Under the pieces are notes generated by a model. That model saw only the letters and a program-made list of their open reading frames with translations. It had not been told where the DNA came from and did not search any database. A DNA stretch of 64,000 nt. Source: Coprinopsis marcescibilis. Taxonomy: Eukaryota; Basidiomycota; Agaricomycetes; Agaricales; Psathyrellaceae. The stretch covers positions 125,128 to 189,127 of the forward strand of contig ML210175.1 in the NCBI GenBank assembly GCA_004369085.1, written 5' to 3'. The stretch's first letter is position 1, and each line of letters opens with the position of its first letter. The position numbers and the translations under genes were made by a program. Shown here in pieces: positions 24,201 through 36,160 of this stretch.

Positions 24201-24359
24201 GGGTGGAATGTAAGCATCGACTTGCAAATGGGCCAGTAATATTACCTGTCACTCGTATCTTCTTTGTTCTCCTGTTTAGATAGCCCAAGACCATTGAGCG
24301 CCCTCAGATATGTTTCGATAGGAGGAAGGAACGTACGAGGCGTTGGGTGGGACCGACAT
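21273..24359 (-). CDS. RSP5: NEDD4/Rsp5-type C2-WW-HECT E3 ubiquitin ligase
   Basis: Rsp5-type ligases ubiquitinate membrane transporters and other PY-motif targets. ATG 24357-24359 opens MSVPPNAS; an intron then joins to RTKKIRVT and another to [20 protein letters not shown]. This is the C2 domain, which continues with [11 protein letters not shown] Ser/Thr/Pro linker follows, then three WW domains: [40 protein letters not shown] and [20 protein letters not shown]. The HECT domain has [10 protein letters not shown] and the catalytic cysteine in [16 protein letters not shown]. The last intron yields the canonical end EETVGFGQE (stop 21273-21275). All parts needed for activity are present. Confidence 0.95.
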
Positions 24360-25847
24360 CGCAGTTTGGTCGTCACGATTTTAACAGTAATACGACCTAA
24401 TATATAGTCCCCCTGGCTGTTTAACCTTCCTGAAGACGACGAAACTGGAGTTGTTGTCGGTGTCGACGACGATGTAAGCAGGAAAGATAGCGACGGTGAA
24501 GGTTGTACCAGCCTGAGTGATGTCTGTGCACTGCTGCCTGCACAGCCCTTAGGCTGTAACGTGACTCGATGGCGGCCAATCCATCCCGTCCGAAGACCGA
24601 CGGTCCGCTACTAGATTTATACCAGCGCTTAAATCTTGAATTGCCTCTATTCTACGACACCTCACCATCCCCACTGAGCAGAAAATCTCTTCCCTCCCAT
24701 GAGCTACGATATCCCCTAGAGTCTGTACGAGTAGACCACTGACGGACAATTGCTTTGCTCGTAAACATGCGGCTCAACCAACCTCGAGTCGAGCCGCTGG
24801 ACGATTGCCTCCGTGCCCGAGCTTTCACCAAATGTCGACGAACCGGCTTTCTGTCAGAGATTGGGTGCGTCGGATAGCTTTCAGGCTCAGTAACAGGACG
24901 ATGAACCTAACAAACCAGTTAGTTTATGACATTGTGAACACGTGGTGCTTCTTGTACCCGACCGACTATTTGCTTCTCTTCATCGACCGCTGAAACCCAC
25001 GAATCTCTCGGAAAAGAGATAGAGCAAACCTATTGGCCGTAATGCACTGAAAAGAGCGACAGGGGTGGGAACAGATTACTCACGCTGGCTCGTTTGTCAA
25101 CCTGTGAATGAGCAGCTTTGGCATTCTTTTTGCGAGGTCGAAAAAAGGAGACGAGTCTCCTTGTAGCCATGACTGCCTTTAGCAGACGATTGCTCACTAA
25201 TCCTGATTTTTATTGGCCTTGGGGATAGGAGGGTCTAATCGGTGATGCCAGACATCTAAGATCCATGAACCATTCATTGCATTGACCGTAGTGGTACCGT
25301 GAAACACAGTGACTCGCCCACCTGCGACTAGCATGGATTGAATCCCCCGTTGAGTCGCAAGGCACCAAAGGTAGATCTTTGGCGTACTCCATGGAGGGCG
25401 TAAACAAGGGCTTCAATGCGTTACCTTTTGGATTTACTGGGAATTGCTAAAAAGTTAACTGTCGGTGCTCGATGCCATATCTGGATTCCGTGACGTGCGG
25501 GACCCATCTGCACGAGAATGGCGGAGCAAGTTGGAGGACAGTAACGAATGTATCTGAATTTGTATACACAATTTGGCTCCGAGAACGAAGGACTTGGCCT
25601 CTCATCCTTCGTCTTACAGAATAGTCCTCCCACATTACTGGGTCTGTGCATAACAGTGGGAAGGAGGCGCGGCTTGAGACATTTCCAAAAATAGAACGCG
25701 GATGCTGTAACGCGGTTGTGGGCCTTGGCTGCATTGTCCCTTCACTTCGACCACATCTTAATGGCAACGATCTCCTCTTTGCCGTATCCCCACAAGCAAT
25801 AGTTAAAGCCAACTCATTAAAACCACTGTACACCTTCTGAACGATTC
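24360..25847. other. Long intergenic region, no firm gene
   Basis: About 1.5 kb between RSP5 (-) and the MIT gene (+). A possible two-exon minus frame (25170 to 24966) starts MATRRLVSFFRPRKKNAKAA and would end RSMKRSK, but its intron would be only 37 nt, so it is unproven. A 128-codon minus frame at 25447-25833 has no domain. GGAGACGAGTCTCC at about 25147 is a small palindrome. Confidence 0.4.
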
Positions 25848-27581
25848 ATGCCTCCCCAAATTGACATGCCTATGAATACTGTCAGTGCTGTGAATCCTCG
25901 TGCCACTCCCAACAGAACCCTTACCAGGCGGTTTTCAAGGCAAACCAACATGCTGCATCCGCAGAAGAGTATCAGGCACAAGGTCTAATAGCTCTAGCAG
26001 CAGAAGAACACCAGAAGGCCGCCGATGCACTCCTCGCTGCGATCGAGCGTAGTAACGATGAATCGGTGCTTCACATGCTACCGCCTCACCATGAAATTGA
26101 TATGCTAACCAAAAGCTTTTTTCATGCCCTTCTCAACCCATATTTGACAGGCCAAGCGTACCTTACGCCTTCTCTACAACAGGCACTGCAAAGAAAGAGA
26201 TGAACTCCGTCGCCGGATCCAAAAATTGCAAGATGAAGGCCAAGACCCCAATTTACCACAACGAGCAGATGTCACACCGTCCAATAAACTACGTCAGAAC
26301 TCACACACAACTCATTCTCAACCGCAACATACCCTAGGTCTAAATTCAGCCCAAACGTATCCCCGACCCATGTCAGATTCTCAGAACACCGGTGACGAAT
26401 CCTTCATGGTGCTCGGTGGTCAGCGAGTGCGTAATTCGGATTGCCGCTCTACCGTTGCTTGCTCAGCGATTGGTAAAACAGTCAGATCCTGGTGACGCGT
26501 TCAACCAGTTCTGGAATGTGCTGCAAGGCATGCTTGATAACATACCGCAGCCTGTAGCCTTCGCGACTGCACCCCTTGGGACTGCCGACATACCCTCGGA
26601 TGCAAGTGCACAACTGGGTTCTCAAACTCCCCCTATCTCCCATGTATATGGAGGTATCCGACGGGACCAGAATCCTGGGCATAACGAAACACAAGGTTCC
26701 GACCATTTGCTGTCGAAATTGACAAAGCGGATGGGCATTACCCGAGAAGGGAGCAAAGCCCGCCCATCCGCTTCGAAGCGAGGCGTGTCTCGGAGTACGA
26801 GTGGTGGCACTGTGTCTTCCTCCCTTAACGACGATGACTTTGATGAGGACGACTTTATCGACGAAGGTATTGTCAAGCCCGCTTTTCCCAGCCTCGAGCA
26901 AAATTAAACTGCCACCAGTAGGAGACGATCTGTCCGGTTCATTCTTCCTCATACCGTCAGGGTCTGAGCCATCCTCAGCTGTCCTTCGGAAAGAGAATAC
27001 CAATCTTAAAGCCGAGCTAATCGTGATGGCAGACAAACTAAAGGCCGCGGAAAACTTATTGAAGCTTCGCAAAGACCAGGACATGCAGCTGCGTAACAGC
27101 ATATTCGAGGTCCGTCTAGTACCCCTCTGGATATAGCAATTTCCTTATGCACACAATGTTACAGGCACAAAGGGCCATGAGTGCATCAGGGATGCTTCCC
27201 CGTCAGACAGGCGGTGATTTCCTCAACTTCGGTAAACCTTCACCCGTTGTGGTACCACCGCTTAGCACAGGCCGAGAAGCACAGTACACGAAACGGATCA
27301 AAGAGTTGGAGGATGACCTACGTTCACTACGGTCAGAGAATGAGAAAAATGTGCGTATTCCCGGGTCTTTTGCATATTGACGGGTTGACCGAATTTACAC
27401 ACACTGTCGCAAGAAAATTATGATAGCCAAATTCCGCGAACGATGGGAAAAGCTGAAGGAATCGGCTAAGCGGAAGAAAGAGGCCAAGGCTGCTGGTGAA
27501 TCGGGCTCCAGCGATGTTCGAGGTCAAAAGATTATGGAGGAACCTGAAGCAGAAGCGGAATTGGACGACTCGGGTAGATAG
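25848..27581 (+). CDS. MIT-domain and coiled-coil protein, Atg38/NRBF2-like candidate
   Basis: The start is ATG 25848 (MPPQIDMPMNT), joined by an intron to NPYQAVFKANQHAASAEEYQ. The first 90 residues form a three-helix MIT-like repeat (LIALAAEEHQKAADALLAAI, then RTLRLLYNRHCKERDELRRR). A polar, Ser-rich middle follows, with FNQFWNVLQGMLDNIPQPVA. C-terminal coiled coils include LKAELIVMADKLKAAENLLK and KRIKELEDDLRSLRSENEKN, and a Lys-rich tail (FRERWEKLKESAKRKKEAKA) follows. An N-terminal MIT plus C-terminal coiled coil is the layout of Atg38/NRBF2, a subunit of the autophagy PI3-kinase complex. That identity is inferred from architecture only. Stop at 27579-27581. Confidence 0.6.
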
Positions 27582-27724
27582 ACATGGAGATACCGCCTTC
27601 GTAACTGTTTCATACCCCGTTCCATGTTTCTCATGCTCAGCTTTGTATCATTGTATGTAAATCGTTGACATGGTACTATTTTAATTTATCGAGAACACGT
27701 TTGGAGAGCTCCGCATCGGCCGGA

Positions 27725-28374
27725 TTAGATGAAGAGAGAGAAATCCTTGATTTTGAACGACCTGGTGAATTGGTCGAACTCGGATTCTACAACCTGATAG
27801 GCAGTCGGATCGACAGCACCACCGTCGGTCGATGCAACAGGGATATTAAAGGTGACGACGATGTCTGTGGCTTTATCTTCAACGCGATAGAGGGCCATGA
27901 GTATCTTGACACTGTCAGGGGTTGTTCGGTTGAACTTTGTGACTTTCTGTTCCCCCTTCAAGACTATCGCGGAAGGCGTTCGGTCGTTCTGCCTGTCATT
28001 TGGAGGGAGAATGACATCTTCGACAATCGGGGATTGTGCACAGTTATCGTGTGCCACGGAGTCAAAGTGAAATCTATCTTTATGGTAAGTTACCTGGCAT
28101 ACGAAACAAGATTGCAATTACCTCACGGCTTCTACGGGGTCGTTCGCTTCTACCCTCTCGAGAATCTCCACTATGATGCTAACACTGCTATTTGTGTACA
28201 GGAGAACTTCTTGAGTATCGGGTACCTGCCGAATATCGCTAGAAGCCAGTAACGTCAGACATTACATCCATGGCGATCGAAGAAATTGCCGTACGCTGCG
28301 TCAATCAAGTCCGTTCTTGTGCTTGCAGTGATTGCACCCCCAAAGAAATCGCGTACAATCATGGGTATCGACAT
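27725..28374 (-). CDS. MOG1: MOG1-like Ran GTPase cofactor
   Basis: MOG1 binds Ran and stimulates nucleotide release, supporting nuclear import. ATG 28374 opens MSIPMIVRDFFGGAITAS, the family's (L/F)FGGAI start. An intron joins to DIRQVPDTQEVLLYTNSSVS and IIVEILERVEANDPVEAVR. A second intron leads to FHFDSVAHDNCAQS, a typical MOG1 block. The remaining exon reads TTPDSVKILMALYRVEDKAT and DIVVTFNIPV, with the end at TAA 27725-27727. About 190 residues, normal for the family. It is head to head with NDC80 (239 bases apart). Confidence 0.9.
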
Positions 28375-28612
28375 ACTCAGTAGAAGAGGAGATAGAGATG
28401 GCTAGTCGACTGTTGAGAAGACGGTATACGTTGAAAGAGTCATCCTAATCGCTAAATGAGTAAACTGCTGTGCGCCGTGCGGCCACTTGAACCGATCCGC
28501 GTACAACGCTCGGACCACGGGCATAAGCGCACGTGATGCGTGAGAGGATTTTCGCGACGCGTTTGGGTTGATGCTCCAATGAGCGATCGCGAGGTTCGAC
28601 TTCACCATCATC

Positions 28613-30928
28613 ATGGACTCTGTCCACCGTCGCTCAATACTATCGGAATCCCATGCGCGTTCAAATCTACCAATGCCCTCGACAGCCAAGAAGCCAACGA
28701 CGTCAAAATCACGTATGTCGTTGGCGGGGCCAGCTATCCGACCAACTCCTCAACAGCTAATGCCTCCGCCAAGTATGAATCCGCGGCAGTCAATAGCAAG
28801 TCGGCCACCAAACTTCAACCCTCTGCTCATGAGTGCAAGCAAATCTAATGTGGGGCGCACCCCCTTACAGAAGTGCGCCTTTTCGGCTTTTCCTGTCGTG
28901 TCTATCGTGCTGATTTCCAGTTTAGCAGCGTTCGGCGCGGATCTATCTGGGGGGGAGCAATTGCGGCGCCTTCGGGCAGCCAGACGGCGAAGGATACCCG
29001 ACCACTAAGGGATCGACAATATCAGGGCAAGATGCGGCAGGACATACTTCAGTACCTGCAGCTTGTCCAGGTCGAAGGTGTGACCATGCACACCTTGACT
29101 AATATCCAAGGCAAAGATTACCGATTCATCTTCGAAACCCTGCTATCTGTACTCGAGCCAGATAATCCCCTTGTCAGACCTCGCGAGCCACAAAATCAGC
29201 AACCCCAACCGCGCTTCGAAGATGTCCTCATTCCATCCTTGAAATACCTCCGATATCCCTACGTTCACCAGATCGACAACAAATGGCTCGCCGCGCCTGC
29301 GAGTATGCATTCATGGCCATATCTGCTAGGAGTACTGCACTGGCTCGTCGAGCTATGTAAAGTGCGTATTTCTGATATTACTTCATTGGTAATTCTTCTT
29401 AACCATTATCCTAGTTGCGGGACAGTTACCTGGATAGTGGACACCCCTCTGTGCAGGACGTGCAAACTGTCCCCGAAGAATTTGACGAACCCTTGGACCA
29501 TGCTGCTCTTGCTTTCGGCTACTTCGAGGAGACGTATCAAGAGTGGTTGGAAATGAGAGATGAATTCCCTGAACCCAATCAGAGAATGGAGGATCGATAC
29601 GGTGCGTCAGTTGGAGAAAGGATGCCACATATACTCATTTAATGCAGCCCAGAGAAACAATAGTATACAGATGGAGGTTGAAGAGCAGTCGAAACGTCTT
29701 AAAGGTGACAAGGCTGCCTTAGAGGAATTGGAAAGTTCAGCGGTGCGTTGCGATATCCCTTTTCAGGCACATTCGCTGAGACCGTCGAATTCCCCAGCCA
29801 CCAATAGACAAATTGGTCCGCGATAACGGCCTTTTGAAAGGCGATGGGGAGAAATTTCAGAAGATCCTTAAGCAGTACGAGACCAGGAAGAAGAAGCTCC
29901 TGGATGCGATTGCCTACGAGAAGACCGAAATGCAGCGGGACGGTAAGGGGTGTACAGCCTTCTGCACGTTCTTAACTGACCTCCATGGTAGAGTCTCAGG
30001 TTGAAGGCCGGAAGCAAGAACTAGAACGTTTGCAAGAAATCGTGACAACGCAAAACCTTTCGCCGGAGGAGGTTCACAAGATGAATACGGACCACGAAAT
30101 GCTGTCCAGAGGGCTTCAAGAGCTGAAACAGAAAATCGCCGACACTCATAAAACCATTATGACGCTCGAAGTCAGTGTAACCAACAGGGTTGCGGCCGCC
30201 GAGGAAGCTATTGATGTATACACGAATCTCCTTTCGTCATTGGACTTATTTCCTCCATTGCCGGAACCGTGGCAGGACATAGACCTCACGTTGGAGTTGA
30301 ACTCCGCAGTCTCTAATCCGCAACAGCTGTTGGTAGGCTCGGACGTCCGAAAGGTTTTGAAACCAACATTGAGCGCCTTCGCGGAATCGAAACGTGGCGA
30401 ACGAAGTTCTGTCGAAAACGAAAGGATCAAACGCGATGACGATCTAGACCAAGTCACTCTGGAATGCGAAAACATCGATGAAGAACTCAGCGAACTTTTC
30501 AAGAAAGTTTCCGTGCTGAGCGAACAAGCTGACGATCTTAGAGATGTAAGTCACTTTACCCCATCCGATCATGTACATTGTCCTGACGTGAATACAAGGC
30601 TGCACAGCAAGAGGCCCTGGTTGCTAGTCAAGAGGCCACACGTCTGGAACGCGATCTAGCGCAGGCTAGGACAGCGGCATTGGCGAGTGGCATGGGTATC
30701 AAATCGCGTTTACAATCCTTGCAATTTGCGTTAGTAATTGTTCTTACTCTTATCAGTCGTCACTCATAAGCTATCATATGCAGCTATCGGGAACAACAGG
30801 AGAAATTTGGGCGACTCAAGGAAGAAACTGTTCGAGCCATCATCAAGAGTAGCCATGATATTGCCATGTTCAAGGAAGAAGTTTCCAAGCATATTCGAGA
30901 ATTACGAGAATTTGCGGAGTCGGATTAA
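28613..30928 (+). CDS. NDC80: Kinetochore protein NDC80/HEC1
   Basis: NDC80 is the microtubule-binding subunit of the outer-kinetochore Ndc80 complex. The disordered basic N-tail begins MDSVHRRSILSESHARSNLP. After an intron comes SSVRRGSIWGG, then the calponin-homology domain: RQDILQYLQLVQVEGVTMHT, DYRFIFETLLSVLEP, LKYLRYPYVHQIDNKWLAAP and the SWPYLLGVLHWLVELCK helix. The remaining two thirds are coiled coil (KKKLLDAIAYEKTEMQRD, SQVEGRKQELERLQEIV, LQELKQKIADTHKTIMTLEV), ending LREFAESD at TAA 30926-30928. About 8 introns. Confidence 0.94.
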
Positions 30929-32206
30929 GTTCAACCCTGTTTCTTTGCTTTATATGTAACCATAGTACTCACAGTCTGTAACAAGATACCCCGTTTCCCG
31001 CTTAGAGTGAACCGGCTAAAGATTTCTGGATGGTCATCTTAGTCTCGTCCCTACACCAGGTCAAATGGACGTAAATGCTGAATAATGCAGCTTATGGCTA
31101 CATGATACGTTATCCAACATAACTCGCACATGCCGGTCCTGTCTCTAACCCCTTTACCGTCGTGACGGCTTGATCGCAGCGGCCAGCCAGACTTTTTCGT
31201 ACGGACGGCCAACCCAAATAACCGTGTCACCGTTTTGACAACGATCGGATAGACAGGTGGGATAGGTGAGCTGTGCGTTCTCTCGCTCCGTGGATCATGG
31301 CTTCCTTTACTCATCAGTGTCTACAAACGCGCACCAGAGTCGACATGGGGAAACTGCCGTGAGTCTTGACTGCTACAACCCGGAGCCGCAGAAAACCTCT
31401 GAGGTGAATTCCTATTAAATCGTAGAAAAATGACAGCATTTGTGACTGGGTTTTGATACACGCGTGCGTTATCAGCGTTTTTCGCAATATGGCGAAGATG
31501 GAACAGCAATCCGTGCTCGATTGGTGCATACGTGTTCACAGCTGTTAGTTAATGTTGCAGTGTTGACTGTGCCGCTCTCAAACTATGCGAGGATTCCCGT
31601 TCGATGAAATCGCTGCAATTTTTGTACTGCATTGCGCAGCGAAACGTTGTCGGACACTTCGGGTCGGTGCGTTAGCGATCTCTTTGCTCTCGACCAATCC
31701 GTTCTCTCCCGTCGATAAGTGCGTAATTAACACTTTCCCTGGGTGGTCAAAACTGCTTATGACGATTTCTCAGCATCAGAGTTGCTTTCGATAGAGAGGA
31801 CAGGGCGCTCCTTGAGAGGGCCCAGTCTGCGCAGTATGTGATGAGAACTGGGTTACAGATCCTTACTACTCTGCGCAACCCGAAATAGACACTCGGTCTC
31901 GTTACTCCAAGACGAGATCCCATGCATTATGCAGGCATCCCTATCATCCCGAAAGCCGGTGCTAAAAGGACCGAATCGAATCGAATCTCTCTGCGAGTTT
32001 ACTCCTTAGTAGGCATCAGTGGAAAAATCCGTTTCGGACATCGCTTCTCCAGGTTTATTTTGTCCTTGTGGCTTTACCTGCCCGGTTTATCCAGATAAAA
32101 GGCGAGGAATCCCAATGCCTGTGCCGACTCCCTACCCCACTTTGTTTTAGCTCTCAGCCCCTCCTCGACTTTGCACGCCGCTGTGTCGTCACCTCCTCTG
32201 CTCAAG
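30929..32206. other. Intergenic, no supported gene
   Basis: About 1.28 kb between NDC80 and the TmpA-like gene, both on the plus strand. Frames under 90 codons occur on both strands (for example minus 31051-31314), without domains or splice support. Confidence 0.45.
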
Positions 32207-34486
32207 ATGTCCGACGGGTCCCAAAGACATCCCAACCAACCAGCCGATCCCGAGAAGGGTGACCTCGACACTGTCCTTCCAGCCGTCGCCGACAAGACAC
32301 TCGACAAGACACTCGAGACAGCCATTGGTGCTCAACCCGTCACTAACGGTGCTGCCAATGCCACCAAGGAGGTTGTGGTTCCCTCTTCCAAGCCTGCGCC
32401 AAAGCCCAAGCGCAAGGTGTCTAAATGGATACGATGGCAACTTTGGTTCAATACCTACCGGTGAGTACTATCTTCCCCATTCGCTCAATACAAAGTTTAA
32501 AAGTTCTTTCCTTTCATAGCAAATTCTTCGTCCTCTCGTTTGGTTTGAACATGATCGGATTGACTGTGGCTGCAGCTGGAAAATGGCCGTACGCAATTAA
32601 ATACACTGGCGCCATCGTCGTTGCCAACTTCAACGTCGCCATCCTAATGAGAAACGAGGTTTTTGGACGGCTGCTTTATCTCATCGTGAACACGCTGTTT
32701 GCGAAGGTAAGGATTAACCCACACTTCAGAGAGACATCACGTTAACGGACCTGTGCAGTGGACCCCTCTTTGGTTCCGTCTAGGATGTACCTCGGTCCTC
32801 CAGGTCAGTCCGATTAATTCTGCATTCTGACTCCTGCGCCATTCTGATATCGATATGTACAGCACCTGGGCGGTATTCACAGCGGCTGTGCTCTATCGGG
32901 TGTCGCCTGGCTGCTATTCAAAGTTGTCAGGAACTTCCTACTTCTCGACATCACACACGATTCGGTCCTCGTCATGGGAGTTGTCACTAATATTGCCGTC
33001 ATGATCAGCGCGCTAAGTGCTTTTCCTTGGGTCAGAAATACCCATCACAAGTTAGTCTCCTTATTTTAGGTAGAATATCCGACTAACCTCCCGAATCTTT
33101 TCCAGCATATTCGAACGTCATCATCGTTTTGTTGGGTGGATCGGTCTCATTTGCACCTGTGCGTCATGCTCTAGATTCTGCCCCGCTGTAGCAAAACGCT
33201 GACTTTCATCAAGGGGTCTTCGTGATTTTGGAGAACACCTATGAATACACAACCCGAACCTGGAATCTCAGTGGTCTCGACCTTGTCCGGTCACAAGATT
33301 TCTGGTTCACAATGGGTATGACCGTCTTGTGAGTTCTCTGTATTGCCCGGGGGCAGTCGCACCGAAGCTCATTATGCATAGTGTGGCTCTCCCATGGTTC
33401 TTCGTTCGAGAAGTTCCAGTGGAAGTCGAATTGGTTAGTCTTTTCCTCGGATCTTTAGCCACGTTCTAAGGCACTGATCTCACCCCCGACGTTTAGCCGT
33501 CAGCCAAGGTTGCCATCTTGCGCTTCGAACGAGGTATGCAACAAGGTCTCTTGGGACGGATCAGTCGCTCTTCTATCATGGAGTACCATGCATTCGGTAT
33601 CATCTCGTGAGTTTCTCTCATTGCAAAGGGCCAACTCCGAAACTTAAAACTCTGTAGGGAATCCCGACATGCAAAGTACCATTACATGATCGCTGGAGTT
33701 CAAGGTAAAGCGATCCACATTACCACAATATCCCATCTAAAACGCTAAACGCTATATCAGGCGACTTCACTCGCAGTCTTGTCGATAATCCACCTAAAAC
33801 GCTCTGGACTCGGGAGCTGAAGGCGAGTTAAATGTTTGCTTCTGGCGGCCAGTCTCATTAACCTCCGAGGTTTATTCGACTTAATTAGTTTGCCGGGGTA
33901 TCGAACACATCCACACTTTACAAGCGGGGTATCCGCGTTTGCACTGGAACGGGTATTGGCGCCGCTCTGTCAACATGCCTGCAGTCACCCTACTGGTATG
34001 TTCCATCGACATTTCTCCATATCAATCGAAGTGTCTGACTTCTCGGATAGGTATCTTATTTGGATAGGTAAAAACATTTACAGATCTAGGCAAAGGCCTC
34101 TCTGACTCCGTTCAAACTTCCAGGAAGCGACCAAGAGAAGACATTCGGTCCGACAATAAGTGGACTAATCCATAAGCATATCGAGCCTGAGCGCCTTTTG
34201 CTGTGGGATAGCAAGAAGCGGGGAGGTCGACCTGATACTATGAAGATTTTGAAAGAAGCATATCATTATTGGAACGCAGAAGGTCCGTAGCTGACAAAAG
34301 CTAGTCTTTCGCCTTGACTAATGATAATCTTTAGTCGTCTTCATTACGTCAAACTACATTGGCAACACGGAGATGATGCAAGGCTGTAAGGAGGAAGGGA
34401 TCCCATGCTTCGGTACACTATGGGACTTCGTAAGCAAAAACTTGAATTCTTCTAGAATCGCGGCTTACTCCCACCCCGTCTAGTGA
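32207..34486 (+). CDS. Multi-pass membrane flavoreductase-like protein (TmpA-like)
   Basis: The start is ATG 32207 (MSDGSQRHPNQP). The N-terminus is Lys/Pro-rich and cytosolic (SKPAPKPKRKVSKWIRWQLW), followed by several membrane helices (FFVLSFGLNMIGLTVAAAG, ALSGVAWLLFKVV, VLVMGVVTNIAVMISALSAF, FVGWIGLICTWVFVILE). The soluble C-terminal part resembles an FAD/NAD(P)H reductase module: YHYMIAGVQGDFTRSLV, PPKTLWTRELKFAGVS, the Rossmann-like CTGTGIGAALSTCLQS and WIGSDQEKTFGPTISGLIHK. The end is FGTLWDF, where an intron places TGA at 34484-34486. Such proteins (TmpA and relatives) are thought to move electrons across membranes. Family assignment is from memory of motifs; the substrate is unknown. 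About 12 introns. Confidence 0.65.
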
Positions 34487-34847
34487 TTTTCCCGCATATT
34501 TGGACTTTGGTTTTTATCACATACAACATATATCACCAATATGACGACAAAAGGGATCTTGGTTTGGTATTATTAATCCTTCTGAACTACAATAATTACA
34601 ATTAATTTGCGCCTGCACGGGGATGCCCCGATCTGTATTCATACACAACGTGCTCAAAACACAAGCTTGGATCGTAGATGACCATGCACTCTAGACTTAT
34701 ATATACTGCAGTTTTTGAACGCCTAGAACCAGTCGCGTACTTACCACCGCCGATATTTCCGCGGATGTCTCGCCTACGATGAAGGGCGTCGGCTATCCTG
34801 TAGCCATATGTGTGAGGTACAGTAGCCGGTTCCCCCGAGTTAAAATC
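34487..34847. other. Intergenic
   Basis: A short AT-rich stretch (for example ACTACAATAATTACAATTAAT near 34586) lies between the TmpA-like gene and the ERI1-like pseudogene. Nothing else is seen. Confidence 0.4.
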
Positions 34848-36160
34848 TCAAGTCGAAGTCTCGAGTACGCTGCTCCGGCGAAGCCTTTCTTGATATGCCG
34901 GCAGTCCTGACGACTTCTGCCCCACAACTCCCGCCTTCCAACTTGAAGTTTCCCACATTCCGGGTACGTACTCTTCCAATATTTGACCATGAGTTCCCAT
35001 CCAAGACCATCGCATTTGAAAGTGGATCCCTGTAGTAGGAAGGATTGGAACGCCTCTCCCGGCAAGCTCCACCAGTATCCTCGCAAGGTTACGCGTATCC
35101 TGTCGCGGAAGTAAGTATTGCCGTTCAGAAGCTACCATTCGAAGGTATGAAGACTCACGTCGATTCCACTGTGTCTTTTCCTTCAAAGACCGAAAGTTCG
35201 AGAACTTCAAGTTGAATTGGGATGGTCATCACTCTCAGGGTAGGAACTTTGGCGCCCGACAATTCGCAGCACTTGGCGGTTCTGCCAAGACATGCCACGA
35301 CCAGACTTTTGACATCACAAATATCTCCTTTAAGCCAGGAGGGAACTTGAATCTTTCACTTCTGGTCAACATCCACTGGGCTTCAGCTGTCCTCCATAAA
35401 AGAGTCGTCACTCAAATTGAAAATGAAGCATTATTTCACGACGAAATTTTGTATATCTGAAGGTCCGTCGGTGCACCAACAAAATCTGACAAGCCGCTCC
35501 CCTTGCTCGTTTATAAGACCATGGTCGAAAAGAAAACTCTCAACACGAGAGTCAACATCTGTGGGAAGGTCGGCGCTAATCGACATCCTCCTAGGAATTG
35601 TGGAGAGAGATAAGTTATCAAAAGCTACGATGCCTACAATTTTATCTGAACAGTTCCAGTCAATTCTTTGCAGAACTCAGAGGGTATAAGCCGCCACGTC
35701 GGCCTCACTAGGCTATGGAACTCGGCGACAACTGCCACTTCATTCGCTCTCATGACCCTGTCCTTGTCCTGCCAAGCCATAAGGCAGACTGGGAACTCCT
35801 GGGCTTGGGTATCAGAATTGAAAATCATTTAGCTTTGGGTGGACGTACAATAATCTCGATTGGAAAGTCGAAACTGGTGCGATCGCATGTCCCTTCTACA
35901 CCAAGGATAAGAAAAGCATCAAACGGCTGCTTGGACTTGACAAGGCCAGTTATTAGGGCTGCTCGAAGATTGCAGATATGTTGGGGTGGCCTTGAGCGGC
36001 GAGGCGCTGACATCGTTGGTGTGGTCGGGACTGGCGAACTGTATATATATGTGTCACTAATTGTGACATGGCTTAAGTTTCTAATGGGGGACCCAATCTG
36101 CGGCGGTTGTACATGCATCGGTGGTGGCGCGGTTTCTGTTGTCTTCCGAAAATGCGCCAA
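34848..36160 (-). pseudogene. Decayed ERI1-type 3'-5' exonuclease copy
   Basis: This is a tandem paralogue of the gene at 37071-38518, visible as the same ordered blocks: FDAFLILGVEGTCDRTSFDF, QEFPVCLMAWQDKDRVMRA, EFHSLVRPTWRL, GERLVRFCWCTDGP, QLEVLELSVFEGK, DTRNLARILVELAGRGVPIL and WMGTHGQILEEYV. It is broken in three ways. The first catalytic Asp is Gly (LGVEGTC against LDIEGTC). The codon after FVVK is TAA at about 35436-35438, where the intact copy has CAG. One base is missing in GGAAAAGACACAGTGG (near 35176), shifting the frame before the HSGID catalytic block. It also lacks the N-terminal membrane segment of its neighbour. I judge it non-functional as an exonuclease. Confidence 0.8.

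Noticed and set aside
24966..25170. Possible two-exon basic mini-gene (MATRRLVSFF...)
   Set aside because: It needs a 37-nt intron, shorter than any other in the window, and has no recognisable family. Mentioned only in the spacer entry.
25447..25833. 128-codon minus-strand frame next to the MIT gene
   Set aside because: No domain, no splice partners and it would start 15 bases from the divergent MIT gene start; probably chance.
27665..28252. 195-codon plus-strand frame
   Set aside because: It is antisense to MOG1, whose spliced minus-strand product matches the family along its whole length.
34848..36160. Reading the left exonuclease copy as a functional divergent enzyme
   Set aside because: A nonsense codon, a frameshift before the HSGID block and loss of the first catalytic Asp together make a pseudogene far more likely.
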